A stretch of 64,000 nucleotides of DNA, taken from contig NZ_JAPMLT010000002.1 in the NCBI RefSeq assembly GCF_026410385.1, forward strand, positions 124,001-188,000, in the 5' to 3' direction. Below are positions 12,316 to 20,886 of the stretch, piece after piece (within the stretch, counting starts at the first letter, position 1; the number at the start of each line of letters is the position of its first letter). The translations under genes were made by a program, and so were the position numbers. The stretch comes from Tumebacillus lacus. Lineage in GTDB: Bacteria > Bacillota > Bacilli > Tumebacillales > Tumebacillaceae. The notes under the pieces were generated by a model. That model did not search any database. It saw only the letters and a list, made by a program, of their open reading frames with translations, and was not told where the DNA came from.

Positions 12316-12606
12316 TTATCGATTGAGACGTTCCAGCACCGTCTTGTACCCGTCGGTGCCGTAGTTCAAGCAACGCTTGACACGGGAGATCGTCGCCGTG
12401 CTCGCGCCCGTCTCGGCTTCGATCTGATTATACGTGTGCCCTTTGCGCAGCATCCGCGCCACTTCCAAGCGCTGAGCCAGGGACTGCACTTCATTGACCG
12501 TGCAAAGATCATCAAAAAACTGATACGCTTCTTCCAAGGTGTTCAACTGCAAAACCGCCTCGAAGAGCTGATCAACCGTTCTATCCCGAAGTTTATCGAG
12601 CTGCAT
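12316..12606 (-). CDS. yerC: YerC/TrpR-superfamily DNA-binding protein
   Basis: The 96-aa protein is a YerC/YecD-type member of the TrpR fold: FFDDLCTVNEVQSLAQRLEVARML, then the helix-turn-helix GHTYNQIEAETGASTATISRVKRCL. Family members are small dimeric repressors, and some have been predicted to control histidine biosynthesis genes. The ligand here is unknown. It begins the yerC-pcrB-pcrA-ligA group as in Bacillus, but a terminator separates it from pcrB. Confidence 0.92.
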   Translation of the reverse strand: MQLDKLRDRTVDQLFEAVLQLNTLEEAYQFFDDLCTVNEVQSLAQRLEVARMLRKGHTYNQIEAETGASTATISRVKRCLNYGTDGYKTVLERLNR

Positions 12607-12761
12607 GATATCCCTCCAACGCTTTCACACTTTAACGCTGATCTTTTCGACAGTGCGAATGCGGATTCCTGCCATTCCTTGCTTTCATTATCCCCCATCC
12701 GACCTTATCTCGCAAGCATTTTCAAGAGTTGATGACGTATTTATTGCGTTTAAACCCCTCA

Positions 12762-12800
12762 CATTTCGGTAACGATTGCTAACAAAAACCTACCGAAATG
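12762..12800. promoter_or_regulatory. Perfect inverted repeat before the OLD nuclease gene
   Basis: CATTTCGGTA (12762-12771) and TACCGAAATG (12791-12800) are exact complements 19 bases apart. The right arm ends one base before the ribosome binding site (CGAGG) of the OLD gene. It could be an operator or an mRNA hairpin that hides the ribosome binding site. There is no T-run, so it is not a terminator. Confidence 0.6.
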
Positions 12801-12813
12801 CGAGGTCCTGTTC

Positions 12814-14535
12814 ATGAAGCTCGAAAAGCTGATCGTCCGCCGATTCCGAGGCATCTGTCACCCTGTCACCCTGCGCTTCCACAACAACAACCTGATCTTT
12901 CTGAGCGGCCCGAACAACGCGGGCAAATCGACGCTGATGGAGGCGTACGATTTCTTTGTCACGGCAAAGCGAACCGCCGATCCGGACGATTTTCATAAAG
13001 GCGATGCATCGTCGCCGATTGAGATCGAGGCGTGGTTCCGTGCGGAGAGCGAGCAAGACCGCACCCATCGCGCGTTTCGATCCTGCCTTGACGAAAACGG
13101 ACGCGCACGCATTCGCAAAGTCTGGACCACTCCAGGCAGTGAGGGTGCCAAACAAACCTACCATCCGGCCGAAGAAAAATGGGAGGACGGCGGTGCGGGC
13201 GGCTTTGACACGATCCTGCAAAACGGCTGCCCGACCCCGATCTGGATACGCGGCATGATGACCCCGGAGGAGGCGGTGTCAGGGCTGCAAGCGCTGGTGA
13301 AAGAGACGTTGCTCAAAACGGTTCGCGAGACCGATGCCTACCGACAGGCGAAACGGGCGCTCGAAGCCCTGCAAACGGAAATCTCCACGCTCCCCTACAC
13401 AGCCGATCTCGAAGCCGGACTCAACCAACTCAACGACCGCACCTTCCCCGGCATCCGCTTCCGGCTGGACACCGAGCCGGAGCCGGACTTTGTCAACAAG
13501 CTGATGAAGGACAAGACCCGCGTCAAAGTCTGCCGCAGCGACGACGCCGACCCGGTCGAGCTCGACCTCGACTCCTTCGGACACGGAGTCCGTCGTCAAT
13601 TTGTGCTCAACTCCTGCTACTCCCTTTCCGAACAGATCCTCCTCTCGAAAAAGAAATCGGCGAAAACACCGGACATGTTTGCATTCCCCGCCTCGTGCGA
13701 CGCAGCCGACACGCCGGTACGAAAGACCAAGATCCTGCTCTTCGAAGAACCGGAGCTCTACCTCCACCCGGACGTCGCCCGCTCCATCCGCGACCTGCTC
13801 TACGAACTGGCCGACCACTCGGAGTTTCAAGTGCTCTGCACCACCCACTCACCGCTGATGGTCGACCTGGCCAAAGAACACACCACCCTCGTGCGCGTCG
13901 TGATGAACGAGCGACAGGAGACCACCGTGCATCAGGTCGAGTCCACCCTCTTCGAAGACGACGAACGCGACCGCATGCGGATGCTCAAATCGTTCGATCC
14001 CTATGTCTGCGAGGCATTTTTCACCGACCGCGTCCTGCTCGTCGAAGGCGACACCGAAGCGGTGGTCGTGCGCACGCTGGCACCGATCCTTGGCGAGCGG
14101 GTGCACGTCGTCAACTGCGGCTCAAAAATGAACATCCCGCTGTTTCAAAAAGTGCTCCGTCACTTCGGCATCGGCTACTCCGTCTTTCACGACCTCGACG
14201 ACAAAACCAACAGCAAAGGCCAGCTCAACGCCGCGTGGACGATGAACGATCGCATCTGGCACGAGATCGTCGCCGCCCGTCAGGTCGGAGTTGCCGCGAG
14301 ACGCTACCTCTTTGAACGCAACTTTGAAGAGGCCCATCACTACGAGCACTCCCCCCACGACGGCAAGCCCTACTCCGCCTACAAAATGGCTCGCGCTCTG
14401 CTCGATCACGCAACGGCGGCTCACGCTCCCGTCGTGCAGTTCCTGCGCTCCGTCTGCGGACAGCTCGACCTGCCCGAGACATTCAACCAAGACTACGTGG
14501 AAGATCGCGGGGAGAACACCGGCACCACCGCCTGA
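12814..14535 (+). CDS. OLD-family ATP-dependent nuclease (AAA ATPase + TOPRIM)
   Basis: The 573-aa protein starts with an SMC/RecF-like ATPase (KLIVRRFRGI; Walker A GPNNAGKS, residues 32-39). The other ATPase motifs follow at ILLFEEPELYLHPD (Walker B) and CTTHSPLMVDLA (His switch). A TOPRIM nuclease domain begins at DRVLLVEGDTEAVV with a later HDLDD acidic motif. OLD proteins are metal-dependent nucleases often found in phage defence. No UvrD-like GajB partner is adjacent, so this looks like a stand-alone (class 1) OLD rather than Gabija. It converges on the Shango-type genes, which suggests a defence island. Confidence 0.88.
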   Translation: MKLEKLIVRRFRGICHPVTLRFHNNNLIFLSGPNNAGKSTLMEAYDFFVTAKRTADPDDFHKGDASSPIEIEAWFRAESEQDRTHRAFRSCLDENGRARIRKVWTTPGSEGAKQTYHPAEEKWEDGGAGGFDTILQNGCPTPIWIRGMMTPEEAVSGLQALVKETLLKTVRETDAYRQAKRALEALQTEISTLPYTADLEAGLNQLNDRTFPGIRFRLDTEPEPDFVNKLMKDKTRVKVCRSDDADPVELDLDSFGHGVRRQFVLNSCYSLSEQILLSKKKSAKTPDMFAFPASCDAADTPVRKTKILLFEEPELYLHPDVARSIRDLLYELADHSEFQVLCTTHSPLMVDLAKEHTTLVRVVMNERQETTVHQVESTLFEDDERDRMRMLKSFDPYVCEAFFTDRVLLVEGDTEAVVVRTLAPILGERVHVVNCGSKMNIPLFQKVLRHFGIGYSVFHDLDDKTNSKGQLNAAWTMNDRIWHEIVAARQVGVAARRYLFERNFEEAHHYEHSPHDGKPYSAYKMARALLDHATAAHAPVVQFLRSVCGQLDLPETFNQDYVEDRGENTGTTA

Positions 14536-14554
14536 CCTGTCTCCACCACTCACA

Positions 14555-14588
14555 CAAAAAAACGACGTCCCGAGGGCGTCGTTTTTCC
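14555..14588. terminator. Bidirectional terminator between OLD and sngC
   Basis: AACGACG (14561-14567) / CGTCGTT (14577-14583), with A-run before and T-run after, shared by the two convergent genes. Confidence 0.88.
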
Positions 14589-16765
14589 TACCGTTCCACT
14601 TTCCATTTGCGGCCGCCGATCCACTCGCGCAGCCCTTCCACGTCGCGTTCGATCTCATCCTCGATCATCAGTTGCAGATGGCGGGGCAGATACTGGGCAA
14701 ACTTCGTTGCAGCAGGCTTCTCCGGCTCCATCCCGCGCCCCATCAGCAGGTATTTCTCCTCCTGCCCGCGCGCAAGGATCTCCCCGACGGCCGTCACCGC
14801 TTTTTTGCCGATTCCCTTCTCGATGTCGCCGCCTTCGATCACCACGGCAAACGCCGTCTGCTTGACCGTCAGCCGCAGTTCCTGCTCGCGGAACCACCCG
14901 CGCAGGAGCCTCGCCAACGCGTTCTGCCGACGCGTCCCGGCAAAGTCGAACACCGTCACCGACCGCGACCCTTCCCGGATCACGCGACGCTCCCGCTCCC
15001 AGCCCAGTTCGGCCGCCACCGCACGCGCCGCTTGCAACCGCTCCCACGCACGGGGGCTGAGATAGTCAAGGTCGTCGGTGCCCGTGTAGACCTCGTACAT
15101 CTTGTCTGCGATCTTCGGATGCAGATAGCGCGACCCGGACAGCCAGATCGGCTTTTTCCCTTCAAACGACGGCGTGACGTAGACGATGCCCCGCTGTTCG
15201 TCGAGATCGGTGATCTCCCACATCGCGCCGGCCAGCAGCAGCGACTCGCCCTTCTGTACCAAAGGATTGGCCTCGACGGTGCCGACCAGCCGCAGCCCGT
15301 GCATCACCTTGTACAGCGCAGGCGACTGAAACACCGCATAAAAGTCCCGCGACCGCACCAGTTGCTCACCTTGCACACCGAGGATGCATCGTCCTTCGAC
15401 GACCTCCAGCCAGTCCTCTTCCAGCATGTACGCCAACAACTCGCGCACACGCGACGCAGGCAGTCCGGCAAATACCGGATGGGCCGCGATCTCGGTCAGC
15501 AGGTCCTCCTGATAGAGACCGCTGCGCTCCGTGCACATCCCGAGCACCTGATGAAACAGCAGATCGTACACCTCGCGACGCGGCACAGCCGGTTCGATCC
15601 ATTTGTCAAACAGCAGTTCTGTCACCGCCACCGCCTGCACCAGTTCCTCCGTCTCCGTCGCGTACATCATCAGGTACGAGTCCTGTCCCTCGCGCCGACC
15701 GGACCGCCCGAGCCGCTGTTTGAGCGCCGACACCGAATAGGTCGCATCGACCTGCACCACCAGATCGAGCGTGCCGACATCGATCCCCAGTTCCAGCGTG
15801 TTCGTGCAGACGACAGACAAGGGTGTCTTGGTCGTCTTCATCTCTTCTTCGATCCACTCGCGCTCGCCTTTGTCGATGGAGGAATGGTGCGGAAAATAGC
15901 GCGGCTTATACAGGGGCCCGCCCAGTTCCCGTCCCAGTTCGTTCAAGCGGTGGGTCAGTTCCTCGACCTGCCCCCGCGAATTGCAGAACAGGATCGCCTT
16001 CTGGTCTTTCGTCAGATCATACAGGTCCCGCACCAGCGCGGGAGGCAGTCCGGCTTTTTCCTTCTCAAAAAACTCCGCCTGCAAGAAGATCTGCCGTTTC
16101 ACATCTCCCGGATTGACCACTGCGACCGCCTCCGGGTCCTCCGTGTGCAGGAACGCCTGCCCCTGCGCCGGATCGCCGACGGTGGCCGACAGCCCGATCA
16201 TCACCGGCTCCTGTCGCATATACCGACGCATCCGAGCCAGCAGCGACTGCACCTGCAGCCCGCGATCCCCTTCCAAAAAGGCGTGGAGTTCGTCGATGAT
16301 CACATACTCGACCCGCTCCAGCACCCGTGCCAGATCGTCGATGCGGTTGACGAGCAGCGACTCCAGCGACTCCGGCGTGATCTGCAGGATGCCTTTCGGA
16401 TCTTCCAGCCAGCTCATCTTTTTGCTGCGCGACACATCGCCGTGCCATTTGACCAGCGGAATGTCGAGCGTGTCGGTCAGTCGTTCGACCCGCTCAAACT
16501 GATCGTTGATCAACGCCCGCAGCGGCGACAGATACAGCACCTTCACCCCGTCGAGCCCAAGTCCCGTCTGCCCGCTGCTGTCGAGCGCCGACAACACCGG
16601 CAAAAACGCCGCCTCCGTCTTCCCCGACGCCGTCCCCGCCATCAACAGCGCATGCCGCCCTTCCAAAATCACCGGGATCGCCGCCTCCTGGATCGGCGTC
16701 AATCCCCGCCATTCCATATCCCAGATCTTCTTCTGCACCGTCCGGCTCAGCAGTTGAAACGTCAT
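14588..16765 (-). CDS. sngC: SngC-like DEAD/DEAH-box helicase of a Shango-type defence system
   Basis: This 725-aa SF2 helicase has PIQEAAIPVILEG (Q motif), MAGTASGKTEAAFLP (motif I), LYLSPLRALINDQ (Ia), IIDELHAFLEGDRG (motif II, DELH), GLSATVGDP (motif III) and a helicase C-terminal half with LGRSGRREGQ (motif VI). It resembles Lhr-like BrxHI helicases. The ATG at 16765 overlaps the sngB stop codon (ATGA), showing tight coupling. An open frame extends upstream to 17476, but that part is a shadow of sngB. With its ATPase and TerB-like partners it matches the three-gene Shango anti-phage system. Substrate and mechanism are not evident from sequence. Confidence 0.88.
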   Translation of the reverse strand: MTFQLLSRTVQKKIWDMEWRGLTPIQEAAIPVILEGRHALLMAGTASGKTEAAFLPVLSALDSSGQTGLGLDGVKVLYLSPLRALINDQFERVERLTDTLDIPLVKWHGDVSRSKKMSWLEDPKGILQITPESLESLLVNRIDDLARVLERVEYVIIDELHAFLEGDRGLQVQSLLARMRRYMRQEPVMIGLSATVGDPAQGQAFLHTEDPEAVAVVNPGDVKRQIFLQAEFFEKEKAGLPPALVRDLYDLTKDQKAILFCNSRGQVEELTHRLNELGRELGGPLYKPRYFPHHSSIDKGEREWIEEEMKTTKTPLSVVCTNTLELGIDVGTLDLVVQVDATYSVSALKQRLGRSGRREGQDSYLMMYATETEELVQAVAVTELLFDKWIEPAVPRREVYDLLFHQVLGMCTERSGLYQEDLLTEIAAHPVFAGLPASRVRELLAYMLEEDWLEVVEGRCILGVQGEQLVRSRDFYAVFQSPALYKVMHGLRLVGTVEANPLVQKGESLLLAGAMWEITDLDEQRGIVYVTPSFEGKKPIWLSGSRYLHPKIADKMYEVYTGTDDLDYLSPRAWERLQAARAVAAELGWERERRVIREGSRSVTVFDFAGTRRQNALARLLRGWFREQELRLTVKQTAFAVVIEGGDIEKGIGKKAVTAVGEILARGQEEKYLLMGRGMEPEKPAATKFAQYLPRHLQLMIEDEIERDVEGLREWIGGRKWKVER

Positions 16766-18096
16766 TCCAACACCCGCCCTGTAAATCTTCGCGTCTCCTG
16801 ACTTGCCATCTCGAGGCGTTCTGCAAAGATATTGCCTTTCTCCATCTCCGGGTTTTGGTGCAACAGGTTCAGGATGCCGATAAACTCGCGCACCAGTTCG
16901 CGGGGCGTGATAAACTGCACGCCGCCCGGTCTCGCCAGCGCTTTCTGGACGATCTCCAGAATGTTTTCGTCGCTGACCAGTGCGGTGATGTTTTCCACGC
17001 TGTACAAGGCCGCGTAGATCTCGCGCAGTTTCTGCAACAGCACATACAGCTCTTCTGCCGACAGCGGAGCGAGCTTGATCACCGGCTGTCGCAGGTCGCG
17101 GAACTCCTCGGTCTCGTACTGGTTGGTCTGCAACCGCGACTTCAACGCCTTGTAGGAGAACAGCCCGCGCCGCTCGTCTTCGAGAAAATCGGTCGTGCCC
17201 ATAAACAACAGCATCAGATGCTCGGCCCGGCCTTGCGCGCACTCGTTGTAAAACTCCAGCACGCGCTCGTAGTTTTTGTTGCGCGACTGCGGGTGGTCGA
17301 TCTTGTACAGGTTGATCGCTTCGTCGAACAGTGCGAGCAACCCGTTGTAGCCGACGGAGGTAATAAATTTGGTCATCACCTTCAGATAATCGAACCAGTT
17401 GTCGTCGTTGATGATGTCGCGCACCCCGAGCTCCTGCCGCGCTTCTGTCTTGGTTCGGTACTCGCCGCGCAGCCATTTGACCGCCGCTTCCTGCGTGGTC
17501 TCGTCGCCGCTGAGATAGGCGTTGTAGTACTTGGTCAGCACCGTCGCAAAATCAAATCCGCCCGCGAGCTCCTGCAGCTCGCGCACCACGTTTTGCACCT
17601 CGGCCGTCACCAGGCGCGTAAACCTCATGTCGCTCGCATCCGGGATGCCGTCAAACTCATTCTCCAGCGCGACCTTCTGCTGCACGTCCGACAGCCACCG
17701 CTCGATGATCGAGCGCAGGGCGTTGCCGTTTGGCCTCGATTTGGTGGAGAGGTTTTGCATCAGATTGGCGTAGGTCGCCAGTCCTTTGCCGTCGTGAGCG
17801 TAGAGCCGCCGGTTGGCCGTCAGATCGGTGTAGGCGACCGCAAACTGCTCCTTGTACGCGATATAGCGGGTGAGCGTCGCCATGAAGCTCTTGCCTGTGC
17901 CGTAGTCACCGATCAGAAACTTCATGCAGGACAGGCCGTCGGCCGTATTCTTCAGATCCTCCACCAACTGCCGGATCTCCTTGACCCGGCCGACCACCAC
18001 ATGCTCGATCCCCTCTTGCGGCACCACGCCGCCACCCATCGACTGGATGATCGCGTTTGCCCCTTTGCGCGTCAATTTCTGCATCGCTTGACTCAT
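16762..18096 (-). CDS. sngB: SngB-like P-loop ATPase (BrxC/BrxD, DUF2791 type)
   Basis: The 444-aa protein carries Walker A in FLIGDYGTGKSFMATL near residue 65 and a Walker B-like GLLALFDEAINLYK. This is the pattern of the DUF2791/BrxD ATPases found in type 2 BREX and in Shango. Motifs such as LLLFMGTTDFLED and FITPRELVREFIGILN support the family. It sits between the TerB-like gene and the helicase, overlapping the helicase start by four bases. The start at 18096 follows the preceding stop directly. Probably a motor or loader working with the helicase. The role is inferred. Confidence 0.87.
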   Translation of the reverse strand: MSQAMQKLTRKGANAIIQSMGGGVVPQEGIEHVVVGRVKEIRQLVEDLKNTADGLSCMKFLIGDYGTGKSFMATLTRYIAYKEQFAVAYTDLTANRRLYAHDGKGLATYANLMQNLSTKSRPNGNALRSIIERWLSDVQQKVALENEFDGIPDASDMRFTRLVTAEVQNVVRELQELAGGFDFATVLTKYYNAYLSGDETTQEAAVKWLRGEYRTKTEARQELGVRDIINDDNWFDYLKVMTKFITSVGYNGLLALFDEAINLYKIDHPQSRNKNYERVLEFYNECAQGRAEHLMLLFMGTTDFLEDERRGLFSYKALKSRLQTNQYETEEFRDLRQPVIKLAPLSAEELYVLLQKLREIYAALYSVENITALVSDENILEIVQKALARPGGVQFITPRELVREFIGILNLLHQNPEMEKGNIFAERLEMASQETRRFTGRVLE

Positions 18097-19590
18097 CTAC
18101 GACTCCTCCTTCTGCGCCCACGCTCTCACTTGCGCCGCCGTCTCTTCTTCCAGCCCGATCTCCTCATCTTCGTCGATCAGCACCGGCTCCAAACCTGCAT
18201 CGACCGCCGCTTCATTGATCGCCGCCACCGTCGCGTCCAGAAACATCCGGCGCCCCTTCAGCCACTCCGCCAACGCCCGCCGTCCTGTGTGACCGGACAA
18301 CGCCACATGGCGCAGAAATGCCTGCTCGCCGCTTGGAAGCGCATCAAGAAAATCTTCCACTTCCTCCGCTTCGGAGGAGGCAAACAAACTCTGGATCAAA
18401 TCTTCTTTGTCAGACGGAACAGACGGCGGCGACAGTTCCAACAAACTGTCGGCTGACCCATCCGTCGGCACATGGCCCAGAACTTCCGCAGTCACTTCTC
18501 TCGCCACTCCACGCGGCTTCGGAGACCGCTCTAGATTCCGCACCAGCAGCTCTCCGCCTTCTTCCGCCATCATGTCCACCAGCCAGTCGGTCTCCGCCGT
18601 CAACTCGCGCACGCGGGTGAGATCGACTTCGACCGGCGTCTCCGGCAGGTCCCGGGCCAGCAGCGGCACCGCTGCTTCCTCGCCCGCCTTGGTCTTGCGC
18701 TTTTTCTCGGAGACCTTTTGCGGATACACGCTCTCCCACTCGGCAAAATAAGCCGACACATCGTCCTCGTGTTTGAGCGGCACCTTGCCTTCCGCCCGCC
18801 GCAGCAGATTTTCCGCATGTCGCAGGCAATTTTTCACCCAATGCACAAATCCGCCCGAATAGTCGTAGCGACGAAACCCGTCCAGATAGAGCTTTTCATG
18901 CACCGGCGTGTTCGAAAACAGATAGATCACCGGCTCTTCCGAATACCGCGCATACCGATCCAACGGATGCTCCCCTTCGATCCGCGCAAACGCTCGAAAC
19001 GCGCTGTGCACCATCTCTTCGATCTGCTCGTCGATCTGCGGCAGCCGCTCCCGGTAAAACTGCGACTTTTGCAAGCTCGCCACCTTTTGCAGCAGAGCGA
19101 GCGGGATGTCGCGGTCGCCGTAGCGGTACCAGGACAACTTTTCATAGAGGTCCCCCGCCGTGCCTTTCGTGTACCAATAGATCGCGTTGTCCGGATCGTC
19201 CATCTTCAGATACAGATCGCCAATCCAACGCACCAGCGTCACGTCCAGCTTGGGCTGGATGTTGTGAAACTCGCTGTAAAACTGAATCAGCCGCTCCACC
19301 GCTTCTTCCGGCTTTTGCAGATACTCAAGGCTGAGCAACTCAAAAATGTGAATCATCATATACGACAGGCTCGTCTTCCGCACGTCACCCTGCTCCCACA
19401 GCGTCCGCCAATACAAAAACCAGCGCAACTGACCGCGGCTCAGATGCTCATGCTTCGGCCAAGGGTGGTAAAACTCGACCTCAGGCGCAGGCTGTCCCTG
19501 ACGCCCACGCCAGCGGACCACCGCTTCCCGAAACTGTCTCGCTTTCACATGACCGATGTCCAGAGGCCCTGGCACCTCCCTTCCGTCCAA
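18097..19590 (-). CDS. sngA: SngA-like protein with TerB-type domains
   Basis: This protein (about 497 aa) has a TerB-N-like N-terminal half (HPWPKHEHLSRGQLRWFLYWR, a tetratricopeptide-like helical region). A charged middle follows, then a small acidic C-terminal region (VPSDKEDLIQSLFASSEAEE) of the TerB-C kind. Such proteins are the first subunit of Shango. I start it at TTG 19590, about ten bases after GGAG. GTG codons at 19575 and 19548 are alternatives; the longer reading to 19788 crosses the divergent promoter and is unlikely. It heads the sngABC operon. The family assignment rests on motif and context. Confidence 0.75.
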   Translation of the reverse strand: MDGREVPGPLDIGHVKARQFREAVVRWRGRQGQPAPEVEFYHPWPKHEHLSRGQLRWFLYWRTLWEQGDVRKTSLSYMMIHIFELLSLEYLQKPEEAVERLIQFYSEFHNIQPKLDVTLVRWIGDLYLKMDDPDNAIYWYTKGTAGDLYEKLSWYRYGDRDIPLALLQKVASLQKSQFYRERLPQIDEQIEEMVHSAFRAFARIEGEHPLDRYARYSEEPVIYLFSNTPVHEKLYLDGFRRYDYSGGFVHWVKNCLRHAENLLRRAEGKVPLKHEDDVSAYFAEWESVYPQKVSEKKRKTKAGEEAAVPLLARDLPETPVEVDLTRVRELTAETDWLVDMMAEEGGELLVRNLERSPKPRGVAREVTAEVLGHVPTDGSADSLLELSPPSVPSDKEDLIQSLFASSEAEEVEDFLDALPSGEQAFLRHVALSGHTGRRALAEWLKGRRMFLDATVAAINEAAVDAGLEPVLIDEDEEIGLEEETAAQVRAWAQKEES

Positions 19591-19701
19591 ACGTCCTACT
19601 CTCCATCGTACCGCATTTGTGTGAAAAAATCTTCCTGCTTGACCGCCAATGTTACAATAAAAGAAAGTATGAAAATTCCAAAAGACTATCGGAGGCCTTC
19701 C

Positions 19702-20811
19702 ATGAAAGATCCGCGCTACGCCAAACTGGCACATCAACTGATCAATTTCTCCATCGCGCTTCAGCCGGGAGAAAAGATCCTGATCCACGCCTTTGACGGC
19801 GAGATCGAACTGACTCGCGAACTAATCAAAGCCGCCTATGCTGCCGGCGGCTTCCCTTATTTCAAACAACAAGACCGCAAACTGCTCCGTGAAATGAAAA
19901 TGGGCTGCTCCCCGGAACAGCTGCAGGCGATGGCCGAGATGGACCGCCGTCAAATGAACGAGATGGACGCCTACATCCAACTCCTGCACATCAAAAACAT
20001 CAACGAGTACACTGGCGTCCCGCAGGAAAAAGAGACGATCTGGGCGGAACACTACGGCCGCCACGTCCGTCCTCCGATGAGCATGAAATGGTGCGTCGTC
20101 GGCGTCCCGAACGATTCGATGGCGCAGTCGTCCGGCCGCTCCACCGAAGACTTCGAAGATTTCTACTTCGACATCGTCAACCTCGACTATGCGAAGATGT
20201 CGCAGGCGATGCAGCCGCTCAAAGACCTGATGGAGCGCACCGACAAAGTCCGCATCACAGGCCCTGGCACCGACCTGACCTTCTCCATAAAAGACATCAT
20301 GGTCTTCAAAGCGGACGGCCACTACAACATGCCGGACGGCGAAGTGTTCACCGCCCCGGTCAAAGACTCGATCAACGGCGTGATCCAGTACAACGCCCCC
20401 TCCAACTATCGCGGCGTCACGTTTGACAACGTCCGCTTTGTCTTTGAAAACGGCAAGATCGTCGAAGCGACCGCCAACGACACGGAAAAGCTCAACGAAG
20501 TCCTCGACTCCGACGAAGGCGCACGCTACATCGGCGAGTTTGCCATCGCGTTCAACCCGAGCATCCTCGAACCGATGCTCGACATTCTCTATGATGAAAA
20601 GATCGCCGGCTCCTTCCACCTGACGCCGGGCAACGCCTACGCCGGCATCGCCGACAACGGCAACCGCTCGGTCGTGCACTGGGACCTCGTCTGCATCCAA
20701 CGCCCGGAGTACGGCGGCGGCGAGATCTGGTTTGACGACGTGCTGATCCGCAAAGACGGCCGCTTCGTCCTCCCGGAGCTCGAAGGACTCAACCCGGAAA
20801 ACCTCAAATAA
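19702..20811 (+). CDS. M29-family aminopeptidase (AmpS-like)
   Basis: The 369-aa protein matches the M29 thermophilic aminopeptidases: LINFSIALQPGEKILIHAFD at the N-terminus, IWAEHYGRH in the middle, GPGTDLTFSIKD, and metal-ligand regions DGEVFTAPV and GNRSVVHWDLVCI near the end. These cytosolic metallo-enzymes remove N-terminal residues from peptides. The ATG at 19702 has GGAGG six bases before it; an in-frame ATG at 19669 lacks a site. It is divergent from the Shango-type operon. Confidence 0.92.
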   Translation: MKDPRYAKLAHQLINFSIALQPGEKILIHAFDGEIELTRELIKAAYAAGGFPYFKQQDRKLLREMKMGCSPEQLQAMAEMDRRQMNEMDAYIQLLHIKNINEYTGVPQEKETIWAEHYGRHVRPPMSMKWCVVGVPNDSMAQSSGRSTEDFEDFYFDIVNLDYAKMSQAMQPLKDLMERTDKVRITGPGTDLTFSIKDIMVFKADGHYNMPDGEVFTAPVKDSINGVIQYNAPSNYRGVTFDNVRFVFENGKIVEATANDTEKLNEVLDSDEGARYIGEFAIAFNPSILEPMLDILYDEKIAGSFHLTPGNAYAGIADNGNRSVVHWDLVCIQRPEYGGGEIWFDDVLIRKDGRFVLPELEGLNPENLK

Positions 20812-20829
20812 ACTTCATCGAATACACAG

Positions 20830-20862
20830 AAAAAGGCATCCTTCTCAGGATGCCTCTTTTTG
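20830..20862. terminator. Bidirectional terminator
   Basis: GGCATCC (20835-20841) / GGATGCC (20848-20854), with A-run and T-run flanks, between the M29 peptidase and the convergent secreted protein. Confidence 0.9.
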
Positions 20863-20886
20863 ATCAGGTTCAGAACCAGACCCTGT

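Noticed and set aside
12814-16765. Gabija (OLD plus helicase) reading of the OLD and helicase genes
   Set aside because: The helicase is SF2 (DELH, LGRSGR), convergent, and coupled to a DUF2791 ATPase; Gabija needs a UvrD-like GajB in the same direction.
14588-17476. 962-aa helicase with a novel N-terminus
   Set aside because: The extra 237 residues are a shadow of the sngB gene; the ATGA overlap at 16765 gives the true start.
14588-18096. Type 2 BREX (brxD-brxHI)
   Set aside because: No pglX methyltransferase, pglZ, pglW or pglY is present; the TerB-like third gene fits Shango better.
18718-20811. Extended M29 peptidase
   Set aside because: Sequence before 19702 is the antisense of the TerB-like gene and lacks similarity; the ribosome binding site is just before 19702.
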